The notes beneath the pieces are model-generated. The model did no database searches. It had not been told where the DNA came from and saw only the letters and a program-made list of their open reading frames with translations. From an uncultured Lachnospiraceae bacterium (lineage in GTDB: Bacteria > Bacillota > Clostridia > Lachnospirales > Lachnospiraceae), in assembly GCA_910576975.1 (NCBI GenBank), contig CAJTJY010000024.1, positions 1-54,130 of the forward strand: 54,130 nucleotides of DNA. The letters run 5' to 3'. The stretch's first letter is position 1. Each line of letters starts with the position of its first letter. Below, one piece after another: positions 24,387 through 33,721 of the stretch. Made by a program: the position numbers and the translations under genes.

Positions 24387-25325
24387 ATGGAAGAGATTAT
24401 TCATGTATTTCCAAGCGCATTAAGGCCTCTTTGCCGTGCCGGATTTCAACGGGGAATAGAGCCAGAGGAAATCCGTCTGCGAATTGGACGCCCGGTGATG
24501 GTGCTGGGGAAGGGAAAGGAATATTATTGGAATCAGAAAGAAAATAATTTGCAAAATACCAGAGATGGCAGTTATCTTTGGCAGCAAGCTGACATGAAAG
24601 AGACACTGTCCAGGATGAGCCAATATTCCATGTATGCGCTGGAAGAAGAGCTGCGCAGCGGATTTTTTACGATTCAAGGAGGACACCGCATTGGGGTAAC
24701 CGGAAGGACAGCCTGTGAACAGGGAAAAATTCTTTCGTTTCGTAACATATGCAGTTTGAATATTCGTGTGGCAAGACAGAAAAAAGGGTGTGCGTCGGGC
24801 TTGGTTCCCTGGCTCGTGGAGCAAGATGATATTTATAATACTTTGATCCTATCGCCTCCAGGGATCGGCAAAACCACGATGCTAAGAGACTGCATCCGTA
24901 TTATCTCGGATGGAGCAGGGGGCATTCCAGCCAAAAAAGTTGCAGTGGTGGACGAGCGTAGCGAGATTGCCGCTAGTTTCTTTGGAATTCCTCAAAATGA
25001 CTTAGGGGAGCGGACGGACGTGTTGGACGCCTGTCCCAAAGCAGAGGGGATGCGCTTGCTGGTTCGCAGCATGTCTCCAGAAGTGATTGCGGTAGACGAG
25101 CTTGGAAGCAGGAAAGACTGCAAGGCTGTAGAGGAAGTGCTTCATTGCGGATGCAGAATCCTTGGGACGATGCATGCCAAAGATGTAAAAGAACTTCAGG
25201 AAAAAACGTATCTGTCCAGATGGCTGGAAAAAGGTTTTTTTGGACGCTTTGTATTTTTGCGGATCAATCCTGACGGACAGAGAGGATTTTTGGTATATGA
25301 TGAAAGGATGCAAAAATTATGTTAA
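24387..25325 (+). CDS. spoIIIAA: Stage III sporulation protein AA (secretion-type ATPase)
   Basis: A 312-residue cytosolic ATPase related to type II/IV secretion motors. Walker A is SPPGIGKTTM at about residues 154-163, and a Walker B-like VIAVDELG follows about 80 residues later. It powers the SpoIIIA-SpoIIQ channel (feeding tube) between mother cell and forespore. GGAGG precedes ATG 24387. It overlaps spoIIIAB by 7 bp and heads an eight-gene operon. Confidence 0.95.
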   Translation: MEEIIHVFPSALRPLCRAGFQRGIEPEEIRLRIGRPVMVLGKGKEYYWNQKENNLQNTRDGSYLWQQADMKETLSRMSQYSMYALEEELRSGFFTIQGGHRIGVTGRTACEQGKILSFRNICSLNIRVARQKKGCASGLVPWLVEQDDIYNTLILSPPGIGKTTMLRDCIRIISDGAGGIPAKKVAVVDERSEIAASFFGIPQNDLGERTDVLDACPKAEGMRLLVRSMSPEVIAVDELGSRKDCKAVEEVLHCGCRILGTMHAKDVKELQEKTYLSRWLEKGFFGRFVFLRINPDGQRGFLVYDERMQKLC

Positions 25326-25834
25326 AACTGGCAGGCAGCTTGATAATCGTCATCGCTTCCGCTTTGTATGGTTGGAAAATCCGAAAGGAACTCCAGGAAC
25401 ATGTAGAGCAGCTAGTAGGAATGAAAGAGATGTTTCTGATGCTGCAGGGTGAAATCTCTTATACAAGAACTCCTTTGAAAGAAGCGTTTTTGCAGATTGC
25501 CGCTCAGGATAAGGAGCCGTTCTCTAGCTTTTTGAAAAAAGCAGCACAGGAGCTGGAACAAAATGAGGACGCCGTGGGAATCTTTTGGAGACGCTTAATT
25601 GAGCAGGAGTCAGACAAATTTTTATTTAACAGTGAGGAACAAAGCCTGTTGCAGCGTGCAGGGGAAAATTTTGGCTATCTGGACGGACAGATGCAGCTTA
25701 AAAATCTGGAACTCTATATAGAACAGACTGAGGTGCTGATCAAAAAAGCGCAGGCAGAATTAAAACAAAAACAGAAGCTTTCCGGGGCGTTGAGTCTGAT
25801 GTGCGGCTTGTTTTTGATAATTCTCCTGATATAA
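25319..25834 (+). CDS. spoIIIAB: Stage III sporulation protein AB
   Basis: A 171-residue protein with hydrophobic segments at both ends (residues 1-18 and about 150-170) and a helical soluble core, resembling GspF-type secretion platform proteins. It is required in the mother-cell membrane for the SpoIIIA channel. Its start overlaps spoIIIAA by 7 bp; spoIIIAC follows after 16 bp. Confidence 0.92.
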   Translation: MLKLAGSLIIVIASALYGWKIRKELQEHVEQLVGMKEMFLMLQGEISYTRTPLKEAFLQIAAQDKEPFSSFLKKAAQELEQNEDAVGIFWRRLIEQESDKFLFNSEEQSLLQRAGENFGYLDGQMQLKNLELYIEQTEVLIKKAQAELKQKQKLSGALSLMCGLFLIILLI

Positions 25835-25850
25835 GGATGTGGAGGAAGCT

Positions 25851-26045
25851 ATGAGTATAAGTCTTATTTTTAAAATAGCGGCGGTAGGGATTTTGGTAAC
25901 TGTGCTCAGCCAAGTGTTGAAACACAGTGGCAGAGAAGAACACGCTTTTTTGACCAGCCTTGCAGGGCTTTTGATTGTGCTGTTTTGGATTGTTCCCTAC
26001 ATTTATGAGTTATTTGAAACTATGAGAAATCTGTTTGCATTGTGA
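25851..26045 (+). CDS. spoIIIAC: Stage III sporulation protein AC
   Basis: A 64-residue protein with two TM helices (about 4-24 and 34-54) joined by a short polar turn KHSGREEHA. Start ATG 25851 is preceded by GGAGG; an in-frame GTG at 25839 overlaps that ribosome site. It is part of the mother-cell membrane complex of the spore channel. Confidence 0.92.
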   Translation: MSISLIFKIAAVGILVTVLSQVLKHSGREEHAFLTSLAGLLIVLFWIVPYIYELFETMRNLFAL

Positions 26046-26055
26046 CGGAGGCGGT

Positions 26056-26442
26056 ATGGATATTATTAAAATCGCAATTCTTGGAATTGCGGGCGCGCTG
26101 CTTGGAATCATGCTCAAGGGACAGAAAAGAGAATACGAGCTGTTTGTGACTCTGGGCGTGTCCTTGTGCATTTTTTATTTTATCATGTCCAAGCTTCAGA
26201 TGGTGGTGTCAGTCATTAACCGCATGCAGGATTATGTAGAGCTGGATACTCAATATATTGCGATTCTAGTTAAAATGATTGGAATTACCTATGTGTCTGA
26301 GTTTTCTGCCAATCTCTGCAAAGACGCTGGATATCAGGCGGTGGCAGGACAGATTGAGATGTTTGGCAAACTTTCGATACTGGTGATCAGCATGCCAGTA
26401 ATCCTGGTGCTTTTGGAAACGGTGGGAGAATTCTTAAGCTGA
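26056..26442 (+). CDS. spoIIIAD: Stage III sporulation protein AD
   Basis: A 128-residue integral membrane protein with about four hydrophobic segments. It is related to SpoIIIAC and contains the conserved SEFSANLCKDAGY-like loop. ATG 26056 follows GGAGG; the TTG at 26035 lacks a site and overlaps spoIIIAC. A ~70-bp gap precedes spoIIIAE. Confidence 0.92.
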   Translation: MDIIKIAILGIAGALLGIMLKGQKREYELFVTLGVSLCIFYFIMSKLQMVVSVINRMQDYVELDTQYIAILVKMIGITYVSEFSANLCKDAGYQAVAGQIEMFGKLSILVISMPVILVLLETVGEFLS

Positions 26443-26515
26443 GGACAGGAGCTTGATAAAGGGATGATCCAGGTAAGCAAGCGTCATTAAGATCTGGCTG
26501 TGGGAGGAAACAAGC

Positions 26516-27727
26516 ATGGATGGAAAAAGAAGAGGCATGAAAAGAAAGATTAGATGGTTTTTGCTGGCTGCCGTGTTGTCTTTGTGGGGAATGTCAGGCA
26601 TGGTTCTGGCAGCAGAAGGAGAAGCCTTGGGACAGGAAAAACAGCAGCATAAGATGGACCAGGAGTGGCAGGAAACCATGGAAGGCTATCTCAACGAGCT
26701 TGATTTCACAGAGATTGACAAGCTGCTGGGACAGCAGGAAATCACAGAAGGATTAGATTACCGGGAATTGGTAGAGCGTCTTACTAACGGGGAAGAAATC
26801 GAAAAAGGATGGCTGCTAGATCAGATAACAGGAGTGATTTTTTCAGAAGTGCGTTCCTTTCGTGGGACTTTGACCAAGATCGTGCTTTTGTGCATCGTAT
26901 TTGCGATTCTCCATAATTTTGCCAATGTGTTTGAACATCCTGCAGTCACAGAGATCAGTTTTTATATGGTGTATATGATTCTATTGGTGCTTTTGATGAA
27001 TTCCTTTTTTATCCTGCGGGATGTGACAGTTACAGTGATTTCCCAGATGATGACATTTTTAAAGATTCTGATTCCTGTTTTTACCACAAGCCTGGTGTTC
27101 TCTGGGCAGATCACTACGGCGGCAGGATTTTATGACATGACGTTTGTGCTGATTTATGGGATGGAATGGGTGATGCAGCGTCTGATCGTTCCGGCGATTC
27201 AGATTTATGTGGTGTTAGAGCTGATGAATTATCTGACGGAAGAAGAGCTTTTGTCAAGAATGACAGGTCTGGTAAAGTCTGGGATTTTGTGGGTGATGAA
27301 GGTTCTCTTTACCGTGGTAATTGGAATTAATGTGGTACAGAATCTTTTGACGCCTGTCATTGATACCTTTAAATCGAGCATGATTGCAAAGACGGCGGGC
27401 TTGGTTCCAGGGCTTGGCGCCTCTATCAATGCGGTGACAGAGATCATGGTTGGTTCCGGGATCATCATAAAGAACGGGATCGGGCTTGCAGCAATCATTG
27501 TGTTGCTGGCGCTGTGTGCCGGACCGCTGATCAAGGTATGGGTCATGACGTTTCTGTATAAGATTGTGGAAGCGATGATACAGCCTGTGGCAGACAAGCG
27601 GATCATCGGCAGTATTGGCGGCGCCGGGGAGGGTGGCAGGCTGCTTGGGAAAGTGGTGACGACAACCACGGTCATGTTCTTGGTGACGATCGCCATGATC
27701 ACGGCAGCGACGACATTTAACCGCTGA
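26516..27727 (+). CDS. spoIIIAE: Stage III sporulation protein AE
   Basis: A 403-residue polytopic membrane protein with a cleavable-looking N-terminal signal (residues 8-32, ending VLAAEGE), a soluble ~75-residue helical stretch, then about seven TM helices. The C-terminal half carries GLVPGLGASINAVTE and GGAGEGGRLLGKV segments typical of SpoIIIAE. It forms the permease-like base of the spore channel. GGAGG lies 9 bases upstream of ATG 26516. Confidence 0.95.
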   Translation: MDGKRRGMKRKIRWFLLAAVLSLWGMSGMVLAAEGEALGQEKQQHKMDQEWQETMEGYLNELDFTEIDKLLGQQEITEGLDYRELVERLTNGEEIEKGWLLDQITGVIFSEVRSFRGTLTKIVLLCIVFAILHNFANVFEHPAVTEISFYMVYMILLVLLMNSFFILRDVTVTVISQMMTFLKILIPVFTTSLVFSGQITTAAGFYDMTFVLIYGMEWVMQRLIVPAIQIYVVLELMNYLTEEELLSRMTGLVKSGILWVMKVLFTVVIGINVVQNLLTPVIDTFKSSMIAKTAGLVPGLGASINAVTEIMVGSGIIIKNGIGLAAIIVLLALCAGPLIKVWVMTFLYKIVEAMIQPVADKRIIGSIGGAGEGGRLLGKVVTTTTVMFLVTIAMITAATTFNR

Positions 27728-27740
27728 GAAAGGAGCGGAT

Positions 27741-28283
27741 ATGAGTTATGTGTATTCTTGGGTGAAAAACCTGGTATGCTTTTATCTTTTTCTTACGGTG
27801 GTGTTGCATTTGCTGCCCAAGAAAAATTATCAGAAATATGTGCGCTTTTTTTCTGGAATGCTTTTGACCATTTTGGTTACCTCGCCAATATTATCCCTGA
27901 TGGGAAACGAGGAGCTTCTAAAGGAAAGGGTCAGCCAGGCAGGATTTTTTCAAGAATTGGATAATTTAAAGTTGGATACGGCACATTTGGAAGATGTGCA
28001 GAAAGAACGCTATATCAGGGAATACGAACGTGCCTTGGAACTTGACGTGACGAGGATTGCAGAAGAAAAAGAATTGCTTGTGACTGAGTCCAGAGTTCGT
28101 TTGACAGAAGAGTATCAGGTGGAATCGATTGTCGTAGCCGCAGTACTGAAAGAGGATGGCGTCGTGCAGAAAGCAGATTTTTTGGAACTTGGCAGGGAGT
28201 ATCCAAGAGTCCAGGAGTTGAAACAGGAACTGATGCAGTTTTATCAGTTGGACGAAGATCAGATTCACATTGACATTGAGTAG
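27741..28283 (+). CDS. spoIIIAF: Stage III sporulation protein AF
   Basis: A 180-residue protein with two N-terminal TM helices (about 8-24 and 36-52) and a C-terminal ring-building-motif-type domain facing the intermembrane space. AAAGGAG precedes ATG 27741. Spacing to neighbours is 13 and 11 bp, consistent with one operon. Confidence 0.9.
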   Translation: MSYVYSWVKNLVCFYLFLTVVLHLLPKKNYQKYVRFFSGMLLTILVTSPILSLMGNEELLKERVSQAGFFQELDNLKLDTAHLEDVQKERYIREYERALELDVTRIAEEKELLVTESRVRLTEEYQVESIVVAAVLKEDGVVQKADFLELGREYPRVQELKQELMQFYQLDEDQIHIDIE

Positions 28284-28294
28284 GAGGAAGCGTG

Positions 28295-28870
28295 ATGAAG
28301 AAAGATCATTCTTTACTTGATAAGCTGAAAAAGATACCAAAAAACCAGTTTTTGATCGGAGGCCTTGTGGGAATTTTGCTCTTGGTGATCGCTATCCCGG
28401 TGGAAAACAGAGAAGAAAAAAGCAGGGAGGAGCAGCGGATTCAGACTAGGGAGGAGACTTCCTATGACACGTCTATAGATTATGGGAAACGTTTGGAGCG
28501 CCGCTTGGAGCAAGTACTGGAAAACATGGAGGGGGTAGGGAAGGTAAAGGTAATGATCACCCTGCAGGACGAGGGGGAGCATGTGGTGGAGAAAGACAGA
28601 AGCCAGAACAGCCAGGACATATCTGAGGAGGATGGGAACGCAAAGCGGACGACTGGGGAGCGCCAGTTTCAGGAGGAGACCGTTTATTCTCAGGAAAACA
28701 GTAGCAGCGGGGAGCCGTTTGTACGGCGGGAAGTGGCGCCCCGGGTGGAGGGCGTGCTTGTGGTGGCGGAGGGAGGTGAGGACGCAAAGACAGTAAAAAA
28801 TATTTCTGATGCGGTTTTGGCATTATTTCCAGTGGAAATACATAAAATTAAGGTAGTTAAGATGAATTGA
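28295..28870 (+). CDS. spoIIIAG: Stage III sporulation protein AG
   Basis: A 191-residue single-pass protein: cytosolic basic N-terminus, TM helix (about residues 20-37), then a ring-building domain starting YGKRLERRLEQVLENMEGVGKVKVMITL and a charged Glu/Arg-rich insertion. SpoIIIAG forms the large ring of the mother cell-forespore channel. Start is ATG 28295 (a GTG lies one codon upstream) with AGGAGG at about 28282. The polar insertion (about 90-130) is low complexity. Confidence 0.92.
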   Translation: MKKDHSLLDKLKKIPKNQFLIGGLVGILLLVIAIPVENREEKSREEQRIQTREETSYDTSIDYGKRLERRLEQVLENMEGVGKVKVMITLQDEGEHVVEKDRSQNSQDISEEDGNAKRTTGERQFQEETVYSQENSSSGEPFVRREVAPRVEGVLVVAEGGEDAKTVKNISDAVLALFPVEIHKIKVVKMN

Positions 28871-28885
28871 CAGGAGGGCATCAAT

Positions 28886-29713
28886 TTGAGAAAAGTTTTC
28901 AAAAAAAATCAGATCATCATTACGGCTTTGGCTCTTATGATCGCCGTGGCAGGCTATTTGCAATATACGGGAAGCCAAAGTGACAAAGATCTGGCAAAAG
29001 AGGCAAGCGCAGATACCAATGAGGGTACATATGAAATTTCTGATGAAGACATGTATAGTGCAGAAGACATTTTCACAGACACGGAAGAGAGTGCGGAGAC
29101 CTCTGCAGATGCGCAGGGAGCAGAAAATGGCCAGGAAGTCGCCAGCAATGAGAATGCCAACGGAGAGAATCCAGGTCAGGCAGTGCTTACAAGCACTGGA
29201 GTCAGCAACGTGGATTTTGTATCGGAAGTAAAGCTGAACCGGGAGCAGATCCGTTCCCAGAACAAGGCTTCCTTGATGGAGGTGATCAACAATGCCAATA
29301 TCACAGAGGAACAGAAGCAGGATGCAGTGAACGCCATGATTTCTATGACAGATATTGCAGAGCGGGAAGCGGCGGCAGAAATGCTTTTGGAAGCAAAAGG
29401 ATTTACAGACGTAGTGGTAAGCATTACTGATGGCAATGCGGACGTAGTGCTGAATATGGGAGAAGTGACCGATGCGAAACGGGCGCAGGTGGAGGATATT
29501 GTGAGGCGCAAGACCAATGTGGAGGCGCAGAATATCGTAATTACTCCGATTTCTTCTACGGCAGCAGGTCAAAATACAGATACTGGGACAGGGGGAACCA
29601 CTGACGGTTCCGTCGATGGAACAGAAACGGATGGTGCAGCAGGGGAGGCTCCAGCACAAGATCAGGCTGGGGAAGGCGGAGAAGTTCAAACAGAAAATTC
29701 TCCCGAAGGCTGA
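28886..29713 (+). CDS. spoIIIAH: Stage III sporulation protein AH
   Basis: A 275-residue single-pass protein (TM about 9-26) with an acidic linker, a ring-building domain (about 105-215; REQIRSQNKASLMEVI, then ITDGNADVVLNMGEV) and a low-complexity Gly/Thr/Glu tail. SpoIIIAH pairs with forespore SpoIIQ to zip the two membranes. It starts with TTG 28886, with GGAGGG 8 bases upstream, a non-ATG start that may set its level. It is last in the operon. Confidence 0.92.
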   Translation: MRKVFKKNQIIITALALMIAVAGYLQYTGSQSDKDLAKEASADTNEGTYEISDEDMYSAEDIFTDTEESAETSADAQGAENGQEVASNENANGENPGQAVLTSTGVSNVDFVSEVKLNREQIRSQNKASLMEVINNANITEEQKQDAVNAMISMTDIAEREAAAEMLLEAKGFTDVVVSITDGNADVVLNMGEVTDAKRAQVEDIVRRKTNVEAQNIVITPISSTAAGQNTDTGTGGTTDGSVDGTETDGAAGEAPAQDQAGEGGEVQTENSPEG

Positions 29714-29719
29714 GTTCGC

Positions 29720-29781
29720 AAGATAAAGGTTAAGCCAGAATGGCGGGCGTATCAAGGTATGCCGCTGTTTTGGCTTATCTT
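29720..29781 (+). terminator. Long imperfect hairpin after spoIIIAH
   Basis: Nested pairings (AAGATAA with TTATCTT, AAGCCA with TGGCTT, GCGGGCGTA with TATGCCGC) form one long imperfect stem 7 bases after the stop. There is no U tract (CATGTG follows), so it is at best a weak terminator or mRNA 3' stabiliser. The rest of 29782-29945 shows no ORF. Confidence 0.4.
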
Positions 29782-29960
29782 CATGTGTTGCGCTGATTAT
29801 CAACAAGAAGAAAAGAGCGGGGTTTGATGCTTAAAGTGGGTTGCGTTAGAAAGTACCATGTGTTACCATATAGTGCGGAATGTAAAAGCCATTCCTTTAC
29901 AAAAAGATCAAGAAGCTTTATGAGCTTGTGTGAAATATATGGAAAGCGAGGAATGTTATA

Positions 29961-31550
29961 TTGGCTGATTTACAAAAAGAAATAGAGAAGCGTAGGACTT
30001 TTGCTATTATTTCTCATCCAGATGCAGGCAAGACTACTTTGACAGAGAAATTTTTGCTGTACGGCGGAGCTATCAATCTGGCAGGCTCTGTAAAAGGAAA
30101 AGCGACGGCAAGACATGCAGTGTCTGACTGGATGGAGATTGAAAAAGAGAGAGGAATTTCTGTCACTTCCTCCGTGCTGCAGTTCAATTATGGCGGTTAT
30201 TGCATTAATATTTTGGATACGCCTGGACATCAGGACTTTTCAGAGGATACTTATCGTACCTTGATGGCGGCGGATTCGGCGGTGATGGTGATTGACGGCT
30301 CTAAGGGCGTGGAGGCGCAGACACGGAAATTGTTTAAGGTATGCGTGATGCGCCATATTCCGATTTTTACTTTTATAAATAAGATGGACCGGGACGCCAA
30401 TGATACCTTTGATTTGCTGGATGAGATTGAAAAAGAATTGGGCATTGCCACCTGTCCCATTAACTGGCCAATCGGATCAGGAAAAAATTTTAAGGGCGTT
30501 TACGATCGCAATACGAAAAAGGTCATGGTTTTTTCAGATACGTTTAAGGGCACCAAGGAAGGCATGGAACGAGATATTGAGATCGACGATCCCAAGCTCG
30601 AGGAGGAGATTGGCGCAGAGTTTAAAGCGGCATTGATGGAAGAAGTGGAGCTTTTAGACGGAGCTAGTGCAGAATTTGATATGGAGCTGGTGTCAAAGGG
30701 AGAATTGTCCCCGGTATTTTTCGGCTCTGCACTGACTAATTTTGGTGTTGAGACATTTTTGAAGCATTTCTTGCAAATGACAAGCTCTCCGCTTCCCAGA
30801 AAAGCGGATGTTGGGGAAATAGATCCTTTTTCAGAGGACTTTTCTGCGTTTGTATTTAAAATCCAGGCAAATATGAATAAGGCGCATCGTGACAGAATAG
30901 CTTTTATGCGGATTTGTTCTGGAAAATTTGAGGCGGGCATGGAGGTGACTCATATCCAGGGGGCTAAAAAAATGCGTCTTTCTCAGCCACAGCAAATGAT
31001 GGCCCAGGAACGCAAGATCATTGAAGAGGCTTATGCGGGAGATATTATCGGAGTGTTTGACCCAGGAATTTTTTCTATTGGCGATACTATTACCACGGCG
31101 GCAGATAAATTTGCATTTGAGGGGATTCCGACCTTTGCGCCGGAACACTTTGCAAGGGTGCGGCAGATGGACACGATGAAGCGGAAGCAGTTCGTGAAAG
31201 GAATTACCCAGATTGCCCAGGAGGGAGCGATTCAGATTTTCCAGGAATATCATACTGGCATGGAGGAGATTATCGTGGGAGTGGTAGGAGTTCTGCAGTT
31301 TGACGTGCTCAAATACCGTCTCGAAAATGAATACAACGTGGATATACGTTTAGAGCAATTGCCATATGAGCATATCCGCTGGATAGAGAACAAGGAAATT
31401 GATATGGACAAGCTGATGGGAACTTCCGATATGAAAAAAATTCAGGATTTGAAAGGAAATCCATTGCTTTTGTTTGTCAATAGCTGGAGCGTGGGTATGA
31501 CGCTTGAGCGAAATCAAGGGCTAGTGCTTTCGGAGTTTGGGCGCAATTAA
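29961..31550 (+). CDS. prfC: Peptide chain release factor 3
   Basis: A 529-residue translational GTPase that recycles RF1/RF2. The G motifs are all present: SHPDAGKTT (18-26), DTPGHQDF, NKMD, with the ERGISVTSS switch I. Length matches the family. The start is TTG 29961 (LADLQKEIEKRRTF), with GAGG about 10 bases upstream; no in-frame ATG fits better. It stands alone. Many Firmicutes lack RF3, so its presence is worth noting but not unusual for Clostridia. Confidence 0.95.
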   Translation: MADLQKEIEKRRTFAIISHPDAGKTTLTEKFLLYGGAINLAGSVKGKATARHAVSDWMEIEKERGISVTSSVLQFNYGGYCINILDTPGHQDFSEDTYRTLMAADSAVMVIDGSKGVEAQTRKLFKVCVMRHIPIFTFINKMDRDANDTFDLLDEIEKELGIATCPINWPIGSGKNFKGVYDRNTKKVMVFSDTFKGTKEGMERDIEIDDPKLEEEIGAEFKAALMEEVELLDGASAEFDMELVSKGELSPVFFGSALTNFGVETFLKHFLQMTSSPLPRKADVGEIDPFSEDFSAFVFKIQANMNKAHRDRIAFMRICSGKFEAGMEVTHIQGAKKMRLSQPQQMMAQERKIIEEAYAGDIIGVFDPGIFSIGDTITTAADKFAFEGIPTFAPEHFARVRQMDTMKRKQFVKGITQIAQEGAIQIFQEYHTGMEEIIVGVVGVLQFDVLKYRLENEYNVDIRLEQLPYEHIRWIENKEIDMDKLMGTSDMKKIQDLKGNPLLLFVNSWSVGMTLERNQGLVLSEFGRN

Positions 31551-31579
31551 TAGCGGCAGGACCGTATGAGAGAGACAGT

Positions 31580-31727
31580 AAAAGAGGCTGCGGCAGAAAG
31601 GAAATGTCATATAGGGACTGTCGCACGGATGTATTTACCTGTTAAAAGGGTTTACATTGCAGAGCAATGCAAACAAAATGCATTCGTGCGACAGCACCCA
31701 TATGCTTCTTTCTGCCACAGCCCTTTT
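31580..31727. mobile_element. Palindromic element R3 (nested inverted repeats)
   Basis: Three nested dyads: an outer pair GGCTG-C-GGCAGAAAG (from about 31585 to 31600) with CTTTCTGCC-A-CAGCC (31708-31721), a middle pair CTGTCGCACG (31618-31627) with CGTGCGACAG (31685-31694), and an inner hairpin GTTTACATTGC-AGA-GCAATGCAAAC (about 31649-31673). About 65 bp of the left and centre match the inner part of element R4 read on the opposite strand at roughly 85% by eye. It lies between prfC and the convergent pdaA-like gene. No ORF. Confidence 0.6.
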
Positions 31728-31752
31728 CATTATAGAAAGTCACTGCGTGCTT

Positions 31753-32862
31753 TTATTGAAAAACTTTGAATTCATATCCCTGTGCTCTTGCTTGGTCAAT
31801 GAAATCTCCCAGGATCTGGGTATTTGTCTCAGATTCTGCATGGAGCAGATAAATCGCTCCGGGATGCAGCTTGCTCATTATTTTTTGCAGACTCTCTGTA
31901 GGATCTGGCTGGTTCTCCACATCGTAATCCAGATATGCGAAACTCCAAAATAAGCTCTTATAGTTTAAATTATTTAAAAGAGCGACCGATTGCTCGCTGA
32001 ATTTTCCAGCAGGATAGCGGAATAGATGCATATCATAACCAAATTGTTCTTTCACATAATTGTGGTTGCCGGTGACTTCGTTGGTCTGTGTTTCGATATC
32101 TTGGGAAGGAAGCCCGTTTGCAGGGTGGGTCACGCTATGGTTTCCTAGTTCATGACCTTCTGCGATCATGCGTTTTACCAGATCTGGATTTTGCTCTGCA
32201 TATGACTTGGTTATGAAGAAAACGGCGTGGACGTTCTTTTCTTTCAGAGTGTCCAGTATTCGGGAGGAACAGCCGTATTCGTATCCTTCATCAAGCGTTA
32301 AATAGATGACTTTTTTTTCAGGCTCGTCAGAAATGAAGTAGGCGTTGTATTTTCCATATTTCTCTTGGTACTGCATACAGCCCGCGGGGCGGTTGTATTC
32401 ATCTAAATCTCCGCCTTGTCCCCAATCCAGGCCGGAAGTATCCAGCCCGCTTAAGTCGATCTGCTGGTTTGCCAGTACGATGCCGTGTTCCGTGGGACGT
32501 TCGTCAAAGCCTTCCGGGTTGTCCAAGTCAGCAAGAGTAAAAGGTTTCTCCGTGTCTTCTACTTCCTCTGTTTCGTCCGGTTTTTGTGCGTCCTTTTCAT
32601 TTTTGGAAAGGTCTTTTCTTTCCGTGGAATCTTCATGCCCTTGGTCTGACTCTGGCAGGTCTGAAACCTCATTTTCTACATCAGAACTTGACTGGGTTTG
32701 CTGTTTTTCTTGCTTTTGGGCATGTTCGCTAGAAGATTTCTTTACGACGGCGGCAATGCCGATGATGGTCAAGATAATAAGAACCAGCAATATTACATAG
32801 ATAAGCATTCGAAGATTCTCCTGGCGCCTATTTCTCCTCTTTCTTCGTCGTTTTTTATGCAT
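31753..32862 (-). CDS. Membrane-anchored polysaccharide deacetylase (PdaA-like)
   Basis: A 369-residue protein: a strongly basic cytosolic head (residues 1-15, Arg/Lys-rich), a TM helix (about 18-40), a ~85-residue acidic, Ser/Glu-rich linker, and a NodB-type deacetylase domain from about 160. Motif 1 is TLDEGYE (D191), close to the TFDEGYE of B. subtilis PdaA, and the zinc-ligand motif is NHSVTHP (H242, H246). PdaA makes the muramic delta-lactam of spore cortex; with spo genes nearby that role is plausible, but a general wall deacetylase is possible. Confidence 0.85.
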   Translation of the reverse strand: MHKKRRRKRRNRRQENLRMLIYVILLVLIILTIIGIAAVVKKSSSEHAQKQEKQQTQSSSDVENEVSDLPESDQGHEDSTERKDLSKNEKDAQKPDETEEVEDTEKPFTLADLDNPEGFDERPTEHGIVLANQQIDLSGLDTSGLDWGQGGDLDEYNRPAGCMQYQEKYGKYNAYFISDEPEKKVIYLTLDEGYEYGCSSRILDTLKEKNVHAVFFITKSYAEQNPDLVKRMIAEGHELGNHSVTHPANGLPSQDIETQTNEVTGNHNYVKEQFGYDMHLFRYPAGKFSEQSVALLNNLNYKSLFWSFAYLDYDVENQPDPTESLQKIMSKLHPGAIYLLHAESETNTQILGDFIDQARAQGYEFKVFQ

Positions 32863-33010
32863 GATTAATCACAGCCTTTCTATATTATAATTGTAAAAAC
32901 CATTATACACAATAATGGGAAGTTTGAAAAACAGAAAATGAAAAAGAACTGTTGAAAAATTCTTAAGATTTTTTGAATAATAGAGTGAGCCGGCATATGG
33001 GAGCCGGCGA

Positions 33011-33721
33011 TTACAGCGTATTTTCGTCTTCTGCCATGCGGTAGCCTACGCCTACCTCTGTGAAAATATAGACAGGCTCCGCTGGATTTTTTTCTAATTT
33101 ACGGCGGATATTTGCCATGTTCACACGCAGGATTTTATTGTCAGACTCTGCATAAGGCCCCCAGACATTATTCATTACGGCTGAATAAGTCATTACTTTG
33201 CCGGAATGCTGGGCAAGAAAAGCTACGATCTTGTATTCAATGGGAGTCAGGTGGACTGGCTGCCCTTCTATGGTGATGATGCGCTTGAAAAAATTGATTT
33301 CAAGATTTTTTGCCCGATATGGATGCTGTGTGGAATTGTGTCCATTGATCAGACGGACGCTGTGGCGCAGCGATGTACGGATTCTTGCCATAAGTTCGGA
33401 AGTGCCAAATGGCTTTGTAAGATAATCGTCTGCTCCAGCGTCTAGTGCCTGTACTTTGTCGTTTTCCTGGGTTCGGGCAGAAACTACGATGATGGGGCAG
33501 TTTGACCAGGTTCGGATTTGCTGGATTACTTCCATGCCATCCATATCCGGAAGTCCTAGGTCTAAGAGAAAAATATCTGGGCACAGGGAAGAGGCAAGGG
33601 AGAGCGCCTCCCTTCCGGTCGACGCACAGCGGACACGATATCCATGTGAAGACAGTGTTCTGGATGTAAAATCACAGATGCTCTTTTCATCTTCAATTAG
33701 CAGGATCGTAAATTTATTCAT
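33011..33721 (-). CDS. OmpR-family response regulator (KdpE-like)
   Basis: A 236-residue receiver plus winged-helix regulator: D54 phosphoacceptor (LLDLGLPDMDG), K103 in TKPFG, and a C-terminal OmpR domain with LTPIEYKIVAFLAQHSGKV. Sequence style is KdpE-like. The start ATG 33721 overlaps the kinase stop by 8 bp with GGAGGAATACC in front; the longer open frame upstream runs over the kinase gene. No kdpFABC genes are in the window, so potassium control is not supported here. Confidence 0.88.
   Translation of the reverse strand: MNKFTILLIEDEKSICDFTSRTLSSHGYRVRCASTGREALSLASSLCPDIFLLDLGLPDMDGMEVIQQIRTWSNCPIIVVSARTQENDKVQALDAGADDYLTKPFGTSELMARIRTSLRHSVRLINGHNSTQHPYRAKNLEINFFKRIITIEGQPVHLTPIEYKIVAFLAQHSGKVMTYSAVMNNVWGPYAESDNKILRVNMANIRRKLEKNPAEPVYIFTEVGVGYRMAEDENTL

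Noticed and set aside
28823..29806. A 327-codon minus-strand open frame
   Set aside because: It is antisense to spoIIIAH; the Cys/His-rich product looks like a reversed reading of a real gene.
31566..31953. Short plus-strand open frames after prfC
   Set aside because: They run through the R3 palindrome and into the antisense of the deacetylase gene.
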